Source: Fidelibacterota bacterium
GTDB lineage: Bacteria; Pseudomonadota; Alphaproteobacteria; Rhodospirillales; Rhodospirillaceae
Length of the DNA: 60,312 nucleotides
Reading direction: 5' to 3'
Assembly (NCBI GenBank): GCA_947475895.1
Contig: CANJMF010000020.1
Span: 1 to 60,312, forward strand
How positions within the stretch are numbered: position 1 is the first letter of the stretch; the number at the start of each line of letters is the position of its first letter. The notes below the pieces were generated by a model. The model searched no databases. It was given only the letters and a program-made list of their open reading frames with translations, and had not been told where the DNA came from. Position numbers and translations under genes: made by a program. Below are positions 41,220 to 51,015 of the stretch, piece after piece.

Positions 41220-42328
41220 GCCGCCGGCAGGCTTTTAAGCAGCAGCGCGATCAACTCGCCCTGACGCGAGGTGCCGGTTTTGCGCATGAGTGCTTTCAGC
41301 TGCGTGCGCGCGGTGTGATAGGTGACACCGTTGTGGGCGGCGATGTCGTGAATGGACGTGCCGCGCGCAAGCCCCTCGGCGATCGCAGCTTCGGCGGGGC
41401 TGAGAGCAAAAATCGTCTGAACGGTGCGCGCAAAGGTATTCGAGGTTCGCAGCGGATCGCGAACGATCAGGATCGCCGCCGGTGTCGCATCGCCTTCGAT
41501 ATTGCGCACTGCCGAGAAGGGCGCCACCTGCACCGCCAACGGAAAAAGATTAGATCGTGGTACCGAGACGAACCCGCCGGGTGTTCCGCAGCGCGCAGCC
41601 GTCGTGGCTGCTGCCTCGAAAACCAGTTTTGCGAGCGTGGCGGTGGCGCGGGCATTCTGGCAAACCAGTTGTCCTTCGGAGATGAGCAGACCGTTTTGAT
41701 GGCGCAAGAGATCGTCGGCGACCGCACTGCTCCGCAGCAATCGCATATCGCGATCCACCACGAGCACGCAGGAATCTTGATCGCGCGTCTCGGGCAATTC
41801 CGCCGTAGCCGGCACTAACCGCGCGCGCAGTTGCAGGCTGCGCTGCAGGTGCGGCAACAAAAGATCGAGTGCGCGGGGCGCGCCGTTTCTAAAGACGCCG
41901 TCGCCGCGCGCGCGATGAATGCCGATGATGCCGAGTTGATCGCGACTCACGGGAATGGCTGCGCCGATCACATGAAAGATGCCGAGAGATTTGAAGAAGT
42001 CCTGATAGATCTCGGTCTCGGCAAATGCTTCGGGTGCGATAACTTGAGCACCTTCCATCGTGACCATGGGCGCCAGCAACGCGCCGCGTTCCGTCCAGAT
42101 GTCGAGGCGATGGTAATAGTCTCGGTATGCGAGATCGGCTTTGGCGCTGGCGTTCGGGGTGCGGCCAAGAATGCGGATGCCGCCGCGCGGTAAATCCCGG
42201 AGCTGAACCACAGTGCTGCCCGTATTGAATGCGGCGGCGATGGTGTTTGTGAGCGCGGGCCACGCGCCGTCATCAAATGCGGCGCGGTAAATTTGATCGA
42301 CCAGTGTGGTGAAACGCGCGTTTTCCAT
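41216..42328 (-). CDS. LuxR-family transcription regulator
   Basis: A 370-residue protein with a C-terminal LuxR/GerE HTH: TIFALSPAEAAIAEGLARGT, then IHDIAAHNGVTYHTARTQLK and a closing helix with RKTGTSRQGELIALL. The N-terminal 290 residues have a PAS/GAF-like character (for example SVVVDRDMRLLRSSAVADD-like stretch near 200-220) but no clear autoinducer motif. The same layout is common in Alphaproteobacteria. ATG 42328 is chosen since MENARFTTLVDQIYRAAFD is a typical N-terminus of this group; its ribosome-binding site is weak. It is inserted between rapZ and EIIA, where these genes are normally adjacent. Confidence 0.82.
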   Translation of the reverse strand: MENARFTTLVDQIYRAAFDDGAWPALTNTIAAAFNTGSTVVQLRDLPRGGIRILGRTPNASAKADLAYRDYYHRLDIWTERGALLAPMVTMEGAQVIAPEAFAETEIYQDFFKSLGIFHVIGAAIPVSRDQLGIIGIHRARGDGVFRNGAPRALDLLLPHLQRSLQLRARLVPATAELPETRDQDSCVLVVDRDMRLLRSSAVADDLLRHQNGLLISEGQLVCQNARATATLAKLVFEAAATTAARCGTPGGFVSVPRSNLFPLAVQVAPFSAVRNIEGDATPAAILIVRDPLRTSNTFARTVQTIFALSPAEAAIAEGLARGTSIHDIAAHNGVTYHTARTQLKALMRKTGTSRQGELIALLLKSLPAA

Positions 42329-42432
42329 GGGGATGGCCCAACAATCCGTCGCCGCACTCTGGCGCGACGTTGCCACTCTCCCCACCAAATTGATGACCGG
42401 TTCGGGGGAGATTCACAAGGCCATTATGGAGA

Positions 42433-43320
42433 TTACCAAAGTTCCTTGAGCTTCGTGGCGTTACGATTGAAATGGATGTCGCGGTGGCGGACGTCGGGTT
42501 CAAAGCCGACGTCGCTCAGCCACGTTTTTAACCGCTCGGTGACATACACCGAACGGTGCTGGCCGCCGGTGCATCCCACTGCAATGGTGAGATAACTTTT
42601 ACCTTCCGCTTCGTAAAGCGGCAGGAGCGGCGCCAGAAAGTCTTCAAGCCGCTCGATAAATGGCCCTAGCGCCGGGTCCTCGGCGATATAAGCGGCAACG
42701 TCGGCGTCGAGACCGGTGTGGTCGCGCATGGCGTCTACATAGTGCGGGTTCTTGAGGAAGCGCACATCGAACACCAGATCGGCGTCGCGCGGCACGCCAT
42801 GACGATAACCAAAAGATGTGAGAAAGACGCTCAACGGCCGGCGTGAGGACTCGCCATATTGGCCGATCAGAATGCGTTTCAATTCAGCCGGCAACAGGCG
42901 CGATGTGTCGATGGAGAGATCGGCGTGTTCGCGCAAAGGCGCCAGCAACTGACGCTCGGTTTCGATGGCGACGACCAAGGGCGTGTCGTCGGCCAGCGGA
43001 TGAGGGCGACGGGTTTCGGTAAAGCGGCGGCTGAGGATGTCGCTGTCGCAATCGAGAAAGACGATAGCGCCTTTGATGCCGCGCGATTTTGAAATCGCTT
43101 CGAGGATTTTTAAAAGTTGCGGGGCGTCGAAGCCGCGCGTTCGCACATCGATACCGACGGCCAACGGCTTGTCGCCTGCCGCCACAACCACCGCGTCCAG
43201 CAGCGCCACGGGGAGGTTGTCGATGATGTCGAAGCCGAAATCCTCAAGCGCATGGAGCGCCGAGCTTTTGCCGGCACCCGACAACCCCGAGACGATCAAT
43301 AGTTTTTGCAGTGTCGTCAT
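42433..43320 (-). CDS. rapZ: RNase adapter protein RapZ
   Basis: A 295-residue P-loop protein. IVSGLSGAGKSSALHALEDF is Walker A, DCDSDILSRRFTETRRPHPL follows, and the C-terminal domain has AVGCTGGQHRSVYVTERL. In enterobacteria RapZ binds glucosamine-6-phosphate and delivers a small RNA to RNase E; in Alphaproteobacteria it sits between hprK and the PTS genes and its target is less clear. The start overlaps the hprK stop by 4 bases. Length is normal. Confidence 0.94.
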   Translation of the reverse strand: MTTLQKLLIVSGLSGAGKSSALHALEDFGFDIIDNLPVALLDAVVVAAGDKPLAVGIDVRTRGFDAPQLLKILEAISKSRGIKGAIVFLDCDSDILSRRFTETRRPHPLADDTPLVVAIETERQLLAPLREHADLSIDTSRLLPAELKRILIGQYGESSRRPLSVFLTSFGYRHGVPRDADLVFDVRFLKNPHYVDAMRDHTGLDADVAAYIAEDPALGPFIERLEDFLAPLLPLYEAEGKSYLTIAVGCTGGQHRSVYVTERLKTWLSDVGFEPDVRHRDIHFNRNATKLKELW

Positions 43321-43739
43321 GGCGTGAGCCGCATATTCCGCAAGGCCAGGCGCACCTTCGCGGGCGCCGAAGCCGAAAACGCGTCCACAGTGAGCAACGC
43401 CAGCGCGACGCCGTCAATATCGCATGTGGCGATTTCAGGCAGACGTTCGATGTCGGCTTCGGGTTTCAGGTCGACGACCAGGCCCGCCACAGCTTCCTCG
43501 AGAGCCGGAAGTTTCACGATCCCGTAACCGCGCACTTCCATTTTTCCGGCGATGGTCGCGGGCGCCGTTACGAAGACGTGGTTTGCGCGAACGGACGTCT
43601 CACACGAATCGTCGGCCACCAGCTCGGCTCCGTCGTCGATCAGGCGTAACGCCAAATCCGATTTTCCGGCGCCAGGCTTGCCGCGAATGATCACGCCGAC
43701 CCCTGCAATGGCAACGCATGTGGCGTGGATCAAAGCCAT
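43317..43739 (-). CDS. hprK: HPr kinase/phosphorylase, short alphaproteobacterial form
   Basis: A 140-residue protein carrying only the C-terminal kinase domain of HprK. The P-loop is RGKPGAGKSDLALRLID, followed by AELVADDSCETSV. Compared with the Gram-positive enzyme of about 310 residues, the N-terminal domain is missing, which is normal in Alphaproteobacteria. It should phosphorylate the Ser of HPr (gene at 38592). It starts 5 bases after chvG and overlaps rapZ by 4 bases. Confidence 0.92.
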   Translation of the reverse strand: MALIHATCVAIAGVGVIIRGKPGAGKSDLALRLIDDGAELVADDSCETSVRANHVFVTAPATIAGKMEVRGYGIVKLPALEEAVAGLVVDLKPEADIERLPEIATCDIDGVALALLTVDAFSASAPAKVRLALRNMRLTP

Positions 43740-43744
43740 GGCGT

Positions 43745-45463
43745 TCAGGCGCTGAGGAATTTGGCGATAAAGCGCGCGCCACGGACGCTGCCGTCTTCGG
43801 CGATAATATTTTCCGCGTAGATGACGCCGCGGTGTGCTTCAACGATCTGTTTTGAAATCGACAGACCAAGACCCGAGTGCGTTCCGAATTTTTCGCCTTC
43901 GGGCCGTTCGGAATAAAAGCGATTAAAAATAGCGTCTTCTTTGCCGGACGGTATTCCGGGCCCCTGGTCTTCGACGGCGATGACGACAAAGCGCCCCTCG
44001 TGGGCTGCGCGGATGGTGATTTCGCCACGTGGCGGGCTGAAGGACACCGCGTTGCCGATGAGGTTGCGGAACACCTGACCTAAGCGGCTTTCAAGGCCGA
44101 ACACCGTGAGCGGCACTTTGTCGCCTAGGTCTTCGACGATCCTGACTCTCGGCGCTTCCGGGTTGTCGTTGGCGTTCTGCACCTCCGCCAGCGCGTGGAT
44201 CAACGGTTGCACCTGAACCACCGACATTTCGGCGCGCGAGAGCTCGGCATCGAGACGCGAGGCATCCGAAATTTCCGAGATGAGACGATCAAGGCGCATG
44301 ACGTCGTCCATAATGATCGACATCAGCTTCTTTTGCTGTTCGCGGTCTTTTACGCGCGCGACCGTTTCCACGGCGCTGCGCAGAGACGTGAGCGGGTTCT
44401 TGATTTCATGCGCAACGTCGGCGGCGAAATGTTCAATGGCGTCAAGACGCCGCCAGAGGGATTCGGTCATGTCGCGCAGCGCCGCCGAGAGTTCGCCGAT
44501 TTCATCCGATCGCTTCGTCATATCGGGAATGGTGTAACGCCGACTTTTAGCTTGGCGCACTTGCATGGCGGCAAACGCCAAGCGCCGGATGGGGCGCGCG
44601 ACCGTGCCCGCGAGATAGAGCGACGTCAGCACCGTGAGTGCCAGGACCCAAGCAAACATGCCGAGGATCGATCCGCGCACGGCGAACAAACGGCGGTCAA
44701 TATTGCGGCCGTCGCGCGTGACGAGCAAAGCCCCGGCGACTTGCTTGTAATATTGAACCGGAATGGAGACCGACAGCACGCGTTGACGGTCGGCCCGCAG
44801 CCGCACTGTGCTTTGGCTATCGCCCGTTTCCAGCGATCTCATAACTTCCTTGTAGTCGCCGGCCACGGCTGCGTTGTGATCGACATACGGTTCAAGAGAA
44901 CGGTCGTAGGCGTAACGGCCGAACGTGCGATCGTAAAGGCGCCGGAAAAGACCGGTGTCAGTTTTGTCGTTGAGCGAAGGCAGGTCGATGACTTGCACCG
45001 CACCGCCGGGACCGAAGCTGCGTGTGTCGGCCAGCATCTCGCCGTTGCGGTCGAACAATTGGGCGCGGATTTCGGCAAGGCCTGAGAGGCGGCGCAACAT
45101 CTGGCGCGCTTGTTCCGGCTGCAGGACGCGCAGCGCGGCACTATTGGTGAAAAGGGAAATCTCACCGTTTTCGTTTTCGAGCGAGACCGCGCCTTCGCCG
45201 ATGGCCGCCGCCATGAGCGCGCCATGCGTGCGCAGACTTTCAAGCTCGGCGGCGATCAGCGTGTCTTCGTATTGATCGAGGAAGAGAAGCCCAAGCACGA
45301 GGAGCACGGGCGCGGTGAGGTTGACGGCGAGAAAGCGCAACGTCAGCGGCGAGAAAACCTGCCGCAAGCGGCTGGGTTCCTCGGGATCGGCATGGCCGCC
45401 GCCTGGCGCTGTCGATGAGCGCAGGCGGAGGTCATCTAATCGAAAGTCGCTCTCGTTGCGCAC
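43745..45463 (-). CDS. chvG: Sensor histidine kinase ChvG/ExoS type
   Basis: A 572-residue inner-membrane kinase with a complete catalytic core. A first membrane segment (about 40-65) precedes a periplasmic sensor domain; a second one (about 255-285, MFAWVLALTVLTSLYLAG) leads to HAMP. The H-box is FAADVAHEIKNPLTSLRSAV, the N-box NLIGNAVSF, G1 EDQGPGIP and G2 SGLGLSISKQIVEAHRG. With ChvI it controls envelope, acid-stress and exopolysaccharide genes in this class. Start GTG 45463 has AAGG before it; chvI ends 38 bases upstream. Confidence 0.92.
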   Translation of the reverse strand: MRNESDFRLDDLRLRSSTAPGGGHADPEEPSRLRQVFSPLTLRFLAVNLTAPVLLVLGLLFLDQYEDTLIAAELESLRTHGALMAAAIGEGAVSLENENGEISLFTNSAALRVLQPEQARQMLRRLSGLAEIRAQLFDRNGEMLADTRSFGPGGAVQVIDLPSLNDKTDTGLFRRLYDRTFGRYAYDRSLEPYVDHNAAVAGDYKEVMRSLETGDSQSTVRLRADRQRVLSVSIPVQYYKQVAGALLVTRDGRNIDRRLFAVRGSILGMFAWVLALTVLTSLYLAGTVARPIRRLAFAAMQVRQAKSRRYTIPDMTKRSDEIGELSAALRDMTESLWRRLDAIEHFAADVAHEIKNPLTSLRSAVETVARVKDREQQKKLMSIIMDDVMRLDRLISEISDASRLDAELSRAEMSVVQVQPLIHALAEVQNANDNPEAPRVRIVEDLGDKVPLTVFGLESRLGQVFRNLIGNAVSFSPPRGEITIRAAHEGRFVVIAVEDQGPGIPSGKEDAIFNRFYSERPEGEKFGTHSGLGLSISKQIVEAHRGVIYAENIIAEDGSVRGARFIAKFLSA

Positions 45464-45501
45464 CGGCTTACCTTTTGGATACAGCGCCGGCGAAAGCTTC
45501 C

Positions 45502-46239
45502 TTAGGCGGTAGCGGTGGCGGAAGCACCGACGACAGCGGTCTCGTTGTATTTGTACCCGACGCCGTACAATGTTTCGATATGCGAGAATTCCTTATCGAC
45601 CTCGCGGAATTTCTTACGCAGGCGCTTGATGTGGCTGTCGATGGTGCGGTCTTCGACATAAATGTGCTCGCCGTAGGCCGCGTCGATCAGTTGATCACGG
45701 CTTTTGACGTGGCCGGGGCGCTGGGCGAGGGCCTGAATGATCAAAAACTCTGTAACAGTCAGGTTCACGGCCAAGGTCTTCCACAGGCACAGGTGCTGCG
45801 CCGGATCGAGCAGCAACTCGCCGCGCTTTACCGACGTGGCCGACGGGCCGCCGCCCGGGCCTTGGGCCTTCTGGGTCTCCAAGCGACGAAACACGGCGCG
45901 CACACGCTCGATCAGCAAGCGCTGCGAGAACGGTTTTTTGATGTAATCGTCGGCGCCCATGCGCAGGCCCAACAGCTCGTCGACCTCGTCGTCCTTTGAA
46001 GTCAGGAAGATGACCGGCAAGTTGCCCTTCTCGCGCAGCTTCTGCAGAAGCTCGATGCCGTCCATGCGCGGCATTTTGATATCGAGGATGGCGAGATCGG
46101 GCGGCTCGGCCAAAAGCCCGCGCAACGCCTCGGCACCATCTCGGTACGTGGTCACCTTGAACCCTTCGGCTTCCAGAACCATGGAAACCGAGGTCAGAAT
46201 GTTGCGGTCGTCGTCGACCAGAGCAATGCGGTTGGACAC
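45502..46239 (-). CDS. chvI: Response regulator ChvI type (OmpR/PhoB family)
   Basis: A 245-residue response regulator. Receiver domain: [20 protein letters not shown] with the acidic pair, [17 protein letters not shown] with the phospho-acceptor Asp, [20 protein letters not shown] and KPF. The C-terminal winged helix carries [20 protein letters not shown]-like and [17 protein letters not shown] segments. GTG 46239 is chosen: AGAAGGGG lies 7-14 bases upstream and homologues start [11 protein letters not shown]. It heads the chvI-chvG-hprK-rapZ-PTS gene string. Confidence 0.93.
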   Translation of the reverse strand: MSNRIALVDDDRNILTSVSMVLEAEGFKVTTYRDGAEALRGLLAEPPDLAILDIKMPRMDGIELLQKLREKGNLPVIFLTSKDDEVDELLGLRMGADDYIKKPFSQRLLIERVRAVFRRLETQKAQGPGGGPSATSVKRGELLLDPAQHLCLWKTLAVNLTVTEFLIIQALAQRPGHVKSRDQLIDAAYGEHIYVEDRTIDSHIKRLRKKFREVDKEFSHIETLYGVGYKYNETAVVGASATATA

Positions 46240-46383
46240 GGTAAAACCCCTTCTCGTGAAACTGGCGCCAGGTACAACGTTGCTCAACGGCGCTAGGTTC
46301 ATACCATCGGTGCATTATGGCGAAAATATCGCATAGGTATGTCCCCGCGAAGGCGAGCAACAAATTATATAACTATCAACGGC

Positions 46384-47814
46384 TTAGTGAGATTTTAGGT
46401 GCGCGAGCTCGGCTTTGGCGGCGGCATATTCGGTGAATTTCGCCTTACCGGTAGCTATGGCGGCCGCGAAAAGCCTCGCGGCTTCCTTTGTCTCGTCTTG
46501 CAAAAGGGCCGCTTGGCCCAGGTAAAAATACACTTCGCACAGACGCGCACCGGGGTCCGGGCTGTGTAGAGCGATGGCCAAGACCGCGTCGCCGGACAGA
46601 GTGCCGAGAAAATACCGCATGATTGGCGCGGGCCACTGGTCGGGGGTTTTCTCCGAGGCCGGCCCGAAGTCGGCGTCCTTTGCACCGAGACGGCGCGTCG
46701 CGATGAAATGCCATAAGGCGAGATCGGCGGGCGCATTGGGGAGCGCCATGGCCTTTGCATAATCAACGGCGGCCTCGGCGAATTTCGCTGCCATAAAGCG
46801 CACATGGCCGCGCGTCGCCAGCGCGCGTGCGGCGTCGGGTTTGGATTTGAGAATCGTCGACAGATCGGTTTCCGCGCCGTCGAAATTTCCGGTGAACTCA
46901 CGGGCGAGGGCGCGGCCTAAAAGCGATTCCGTGTCGCTGCCGCGCACCGCGAGCACGCTTGTGTAGTCCTCATCCGCGCCTGTCCAATTGGCTGCTTGAA
47001 GGCGCGCAGTGGCACGCAGGAACGATGCCGATATATCGCCGGGCTTTTGCGCGAGAAGCGCCGAAAAGTCGGTGATGGCGGCGTCGGCATTTCCGTTTTG
47101 AAGGTGCGCTACGCCGCGACCCTCCAGCGCCGTCAAATGCGTGGGCGCGATTTTTAAAGCCGTGGTGAAGTCCGCAATGGCGACGGTAAAATTGTTCTGC
47201 CGGGCATAAGCGGTGGCCCGTTGAATGAGCGTGTCTGCGTCGTCACTCTTCAAGGCTAGCGCTGCGGTAAATTCGGCAATGGCCTGGAAGAGATCGCCGG
47301 TTCTCAGAAAATACGCACCGCGTATTTTCAACGGATCGGGATTGTGCGGGTCGAGTCGTCGCGCTTCGCCCAGATCATCGATACCGCCCGCCACGTCGCC
47401 GCGCGCGATGCGCAAGGTTCCGCGCCGTGTCATGGCGACGGCGGTTGCGGGAGTCTTGGCGGCCGGGTCGATCGCAATCACGCTGGTGTAATCGCGCTCG
47501 GCCAACAGTGGGTCGGTGGCTTCACGCAAGCGCGCGCGCGACATGAGGTCGTTGATGTCGTTGGGAACGAGTGCAAGGGCCGTGTCAAAATCCGCGAGCG
47601 CTTTTGCGGTGTCGTTCAAAGCGACATAGGCATTAGCGCGCGCACTAAGGGCCAACGGTAATGTGCCGGCAGCAAGCTTCGGATCGGCTATGGCTTGGGT
47701 GCACGCGGCGACGGTGGCATGTGGGTCGGCTTGCGGCGCAAAACAGTCGAGGTTCTGCGCACGCGCTTGCGACGTTACGATGAGAAGAGGAGCGATCATC
47801 CAGCGCAGCTTCAT
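46384..47814 (-). CDS. Secreted tetratricopeptide-repeat protein
   Basis: A 476-residue protein with a signal peptide (MKLRWMIAPLLIVTSQARAQ) followed by about nine TPR repeats covering most of the chain; typical helices are ALADFDTALALVPNDINDLM and AIADFTTALKIAPTHLTALE. Such repeats bind other proteins; the partner is unknown. Excellent ribosome-binding site GGAGG before ATG 47814. It starts 16 bases after polA and is probably co-transcribed. Location is probably periplasmic (inferred from the signal peptide). Confidence 0.82.
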   Translation of the reverse strand: MKLRWMIAPLLIVTSQARAQNLDCFAPQADPHATVAACTQAIADPKLAAGTLPLALSARANAYVALNDTAKALADFDTALALVPNDINDLMSRARLREATDPLLAERDYTSVIAIDPAAKTPATAVAMTRRGTLRIARGDVAGGIDDLGEARRLDPHNPDPLKIRGAYFLRTGDLFQAIAEFTAALALKSDDADTLIQRATAYARQNNFTVAIADFTTALKIAPTHLTALEGRGVAHLQNGNADAAITDFSALLAQKPGDISASFLRATARLQAANWTGADEDYTSVLAVRGSDTESLLGRALAREFTGNFDGAETDLSTILKSKPDAARALATRGHVRFMAAKFAEAAVDYAKAMALPNAPADLALWHFIATRRLGAKDADFGPASEKTPDQWPAPIMRYFLGTLSGDAVLAIALHSPDPGARLCEVYFYLGQAALLQDETKEAARLFAAAIATGKAKFTEYAAAKAELAHLKSH

Positions 47815-47830
47815 CGCCACCTCCGGATGA

Positions 47831-50638
47831 CTAGTGAGCTTCCGCCCAGCTTGGACCGACGCCGACGTCGACGATGAGGGGCACGTCGAGACGCGCCGCA
47901 CCTTCCATCACTTTTCGCACGATGATTTCGGTTTCTTGCACTTGCTTCTCGGGTACTTCGAACACCAGTTCGTCGTGGACCTGTAAGAGCATGTCGGCCT
48001 GCAGATGCGCTTCCTTTAACGCGGCCGGCAGACGGATCATGGCGCGCTTGATGATGTCGGCAGCGCCGCCTTGGATCGGCGCGTTGATGGCGGCGCGCTC
48101 GGAGAAGCCGCGCATGTTAGGGTTTTTGTCGACGATGCCGGGAATCCAGCAGCGACGACCGAACAACGTGCTCACGTAACCCTGGCGGCGCGCCTCGGCT
48201 TTGGTGCGTTCCATGTAGTCGCGAATCTCGGGGAATTTCTCGAAGTAAGCGTTGATGTAGTCTTGCGCTTCGCCGCGCGGGATTCCGAGTTGAGCCGCGA
48301 GGCCATAGCCCGAGATGCCGTAGATGATGCCGAAGTTGATGGCCTTCGCACGCCGGCGGATCATCGGGTCCATGCCCTTGATCGGCACGCCGAACATCTC
48401 GGACGCCGTGGCCGCGTGAATGTCCTCGCCGTTGCGGAAAGCGGCTTTAAGCCGTTTCACGTCGGCGACATGGGCGACGAGGCGCAATTCGATCTGGCTA
48501 TAGTCGGCCGAGATGAGCGTCTTGCCGGCGGGGGCCACGAACGCGCCGCGAATCTTGCGGCCGTCTTCAGTGCGGATCGGAATGTTTTGCAGATTGGGAT
48601 CGGTTGACGACAAACGTCCTGTCGCCGCAATGGTCATCGCGAAGCTTGTGTGCACGCGCCCGGTATCGGGATTGATCTCCGCCTGCAGCGAATCTGTGTA
48701 CGTGCTTTTCAGTTTCGCAAGTTGGCGCCAATCAAGCACGCGTTTCGGAAGATCGTGCCCTTGCGCGGCCAGTTCTTCCAAGACATCGGCGCCCGTCGCA
48801 TACGCGCCGCTTTTGGCGCTCTTTTTGCCACCGGGGAGACTCATGCGCTCGAAGAGAATTTCGCCAAGCTGTTTGGGCGAGGCGACATTGAAGGGCTCGC
48901 CCGCGAGTTTGTGAATGTCGATTTCCAGCTCGCCCATCCGCGCTGCGAAATCTTGACTCAGGCGCTTCAAGACCGTTGCGTCCACGAGGATGCCTTTGGA
49001 TTCCATGTCCTTCAGAACGTGAATCAACGGGCGGTCGAGGGTTTCGTAAACCGTCGTCATGTGCTCAGACACGAGCTGTGGCTTGAGCAGCGTGTGCAGG
49101 CGGCGGGTGACGTCGGCATCTTCGGCGGCGTACTCGGTCGCCTTGTCGAGCGGCACTTTGTCGAAGGTGATCTGGTTGCGGCCCGAGCCACACACGTCGG
49201 AGAATTTGATCGTGGTGTGATTGAGATGAAGCTCGGCCACTTCGTCCATGCCGTGACCGTGTTTACCGGCGCCCAGCACGTAACACAGCACCATCGTGTC
49301 ATCGACGGGAGCTACGCTAAGCCCCTCGCGCGCGAAGATGTGCATATCGAACTTGATGTTGTGGCCGATCTTGAGCACGCCCGGATTTTCCAGAAGCGGC
49401 TTCAAGGCCTTCATAGCGGTGGCGATGGCGATTTGCTTCGGCGCATCCTGGGTCGTGACGTCGCCGCCCAAATCAAGCGCGCCTTGCGCCGCGCTGCCCA
49501 CATGGCGCACGGGAACATAACAACCGCTGCCTTGCGTGACCGACAACGAGAATCCGACCATGTTGGCGCGGAGAGGGTCGAGGCCATCGGTTTCAGTATC
49601 GACCGCGACCCAGCCGTTAGCGGTGGCGGTGTCGATCCAGTGCTGAAGGCGCTCGAGCGTTTGCACTGTCTCGTATGCGCCGCGGCCCGTGATGCTTGGT
49701 GCGGGCGGTGTTGCTTTCACGGTGGCGGCATCGCGCGCGGCGCCATCGTATTTCACTTTGTTTCCGGCGAGGTGCGATGCCGCGCGTAGCGCGAGACTCT
49801 TGAAGCTTTGCTCGGCGATGAACGCCATGACCTTCTCGGAATCGGGCTCGCGCCATTGCAGGTCTTGTAGCGGCTTTTCCACCGGAACCTGGTCGTTCAA
49901 GGTTACGAGGCGCTTACTGATGCGCGCCATTTCGGCATGCTGCTGCAAGTTCTCGCGGCGTTTGGGCTGTTTAATTTCGCCGGCATGGGCCAAAAGATTT
50001 TCGACATCGCCGAATTGCAAAATGAGTTCGGCGGCGGTTTTCACGCCGATGCCGGGAACGCCCGGAACGTTGTCGGTGGAATCACCCGCGAGCGCTTGAA
50101 CCTCGATGACTTTGTCCGGCGGCACGCCAAAACGTTCCTGCACTTGTTCGGGGCCGATTTCACGATTCTTGATGGGATCGCGCATGGTTACGCCGGGGCG
50201 GATCAGCTGCATCATGTCTTTGTCAGCCGAGATCACGATCACATCCAAATTCTGCGCACGCGCGAGTCGGGTGTATGTGGCGATCAAGTCGTCGGCTTCG
50301 AAGCCTTCCATCTCGACGCACGGAATATCGAACGCGCGCGTCGCTTCACGGATGAGCGCGAATTGGGGAACGAGTTCCTCCGGCGCGGGCGGCCGGTGGG
50401 CTTTATATTCGGGATAGATTTCGTTGCGGAAGGTGGCGCGCTTGGTATCGAAACACACCGCGATCAATTCTTCTGAAGCGTGGTCGCGCAAGTCGTCCAA
50501 CAGCTTCATCAGCATGGTGGTGTAGCCGTACACCGCGTTGACTGGCGTGCCGTCGGCGCGCATCATCGGCGGTAGCGCATGGAACGCGCGGAAGATATAT
50601 CCCGAGCCGTCGATCAGATAGAGACGTTTTGCTGTCAT
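47831..50638 (-). CDS. polA: DNA polymerase I
   Basis: A 935-residue polymerase for repair and Okazaki-fragment processing. The 5'-3' exonuclease is at the N-terminus (LYLIDGSGYIFRAFHALPPM, then GDSTDNVPGVPGIGVKTAAE). The 3'-5' exonuclease is kept (AVDTETDGLDPLRANMVGFS). The polymerase has SADYSQIELRLVAHVAD (motif A), RRAKAINFGIIYGISGYGL (motif B) and LLQVHDELVFEVPE (motif C). Length is normal for three-domain Pol I. ATG 50638 begins MTAKRLYLIDGS. It lies between the zinc-finger gene and the TPR gene. Confidence 0.97.
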   Translation of the reverse strand: MTAKRLYLIDGSGYIFRAFHALPPMMRADGTPVNAVYGYTTMLMKLLDDLRDHASEELIAVCFDTKRATFRNEIYPEYKAHRPPAPEELVPQFALIREATRAFDIPCVEMEGFEADDLIATYTRLARAQNLDVIVISADKDMMQLIRPGVTMRDPIKNREIGPEQVQERFGVPPDKVIEVQALAGDSTDNVPGVPGIGVKTAAELILQFGDVENLLAHAGEIKQPKRRENLQQHAEMARISKRLVTLNDQVPVEKPLQDLQWREPDSEKVMAFIAEQSFKSLALRAASHLAGNKVKYDGAARDAATVKATPPAPSITGRGAYETVQTLERLQHWIDTATANGWVAVDTETDGLDPLRANMVGFSLSVTQGSGCYVPVRHVGSAAQGALDLGGDVTTQDAPKQIAIATAMKALKPLLENPGVLKIGHNIKFDMHIFAREGLSVAPVDDTMVLCYVLGAGKHGHGMDEVAELHLNHTTIKFSDVCGSGRNQITFDKVPLDKATEYAAEDADVTRRLHTLLKPQLVSEHMTTVYETLDRPLIHVLKDMESKGILVDATVLKRLSQDFAARMGELEIDIHKLAGEPFNVASPKQLGEILFERMSLPGGKKSAKSGAYATGADVLEELAAQGHDLPKRVLDWRQLAKLKSTYTDSLQAEINPDTGRVHTSFAMTIAATGRLSSTDPNLQNIPIRTEDGRKIRGAFVAPAGKTLISADYSQIELRLVAHVADVKRLKAAFRNGEDIHAATASEMFGVPIKGMDPMIRRRAKAINFGIIYGISGYGLAAQLGIPRGEAQDYINAYFEKFPEIRDYMERTKAEARRQGYVSTLFGRRCWIPGIVDKNPNMRGFSERAAINAPIQGGAADIIKRAMIRLPAALKEAHLQADMLLQVHDELVFEVPEKQVQETEIIVRKVMEGAARLDVPLIVDVGVGPSWAEAH

Positions 50639-50674
50639 CGGTCGGCGCAAAGCCTCAAAGCTCTGCGCGCTTTC

Positions 50675-50863
50675 TCAGTGGCCGTGCGCGTGAGCCGGAG
50701 CATCCTTGTTGAGGACGTAGGTCCGGCTGCAATAGGGACACTCAATCTCGCCCACTTCCGGTTTGATCTGCAAAAATACGCGCGGATGTCCCAAAGATCC
50801 GCCGCCGCCGTCGCAATTGACGTGGGCGGAATCGACTTTGATGGTCTCAATGGGTTCAGCCAT
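50675..50863 (-). CDS. Small zinc-finger protein (zf-CHCC family)
   Basis: A 62-residue protein with CDGGGGSLGHPRVFLQI and ECPYCSRTYVL, i.e. Cys, His, Cys, Cys zinc ligands in the order of the zf-CHCC domain. The same fold is found in the NDUFS6 subunit of mitochondrial complex I and in small alphaproteobacterial proteins. ATG 50863 is preferred because AGGA is well placed; an ATG three codons earlier sits too close. It precedes polA by 36 bases. Confidence 0.85.
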   Translation of the reverse strand: MAEPIETIKVDSAHVNCDGGGGSLGHPRVFLQIKPEVGEIECPYCSRTYVLNKDAPAHAHGH

Positions 50864-51015
50864 AACGCGCATCCTGTTGGAAATGCGATTGATGTCACGA
50901 TTTTCACTGCAAGTTATGCGGCGCGGCGCTCATAAATTCAAGGCAAGAGGCAAGCTTTGAGCCGGGTAGCGGCAGGGCGCGCGCCTCCTTATATTGCTGC
51001 TCCCCGGAACACATC

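Noticed and set aside
48650-49789. A 379-codon plus-strand open frame opposite polA
   Set aside because: Shadow of the polymerase gene; no recognisable domain or ribosome-binding site.
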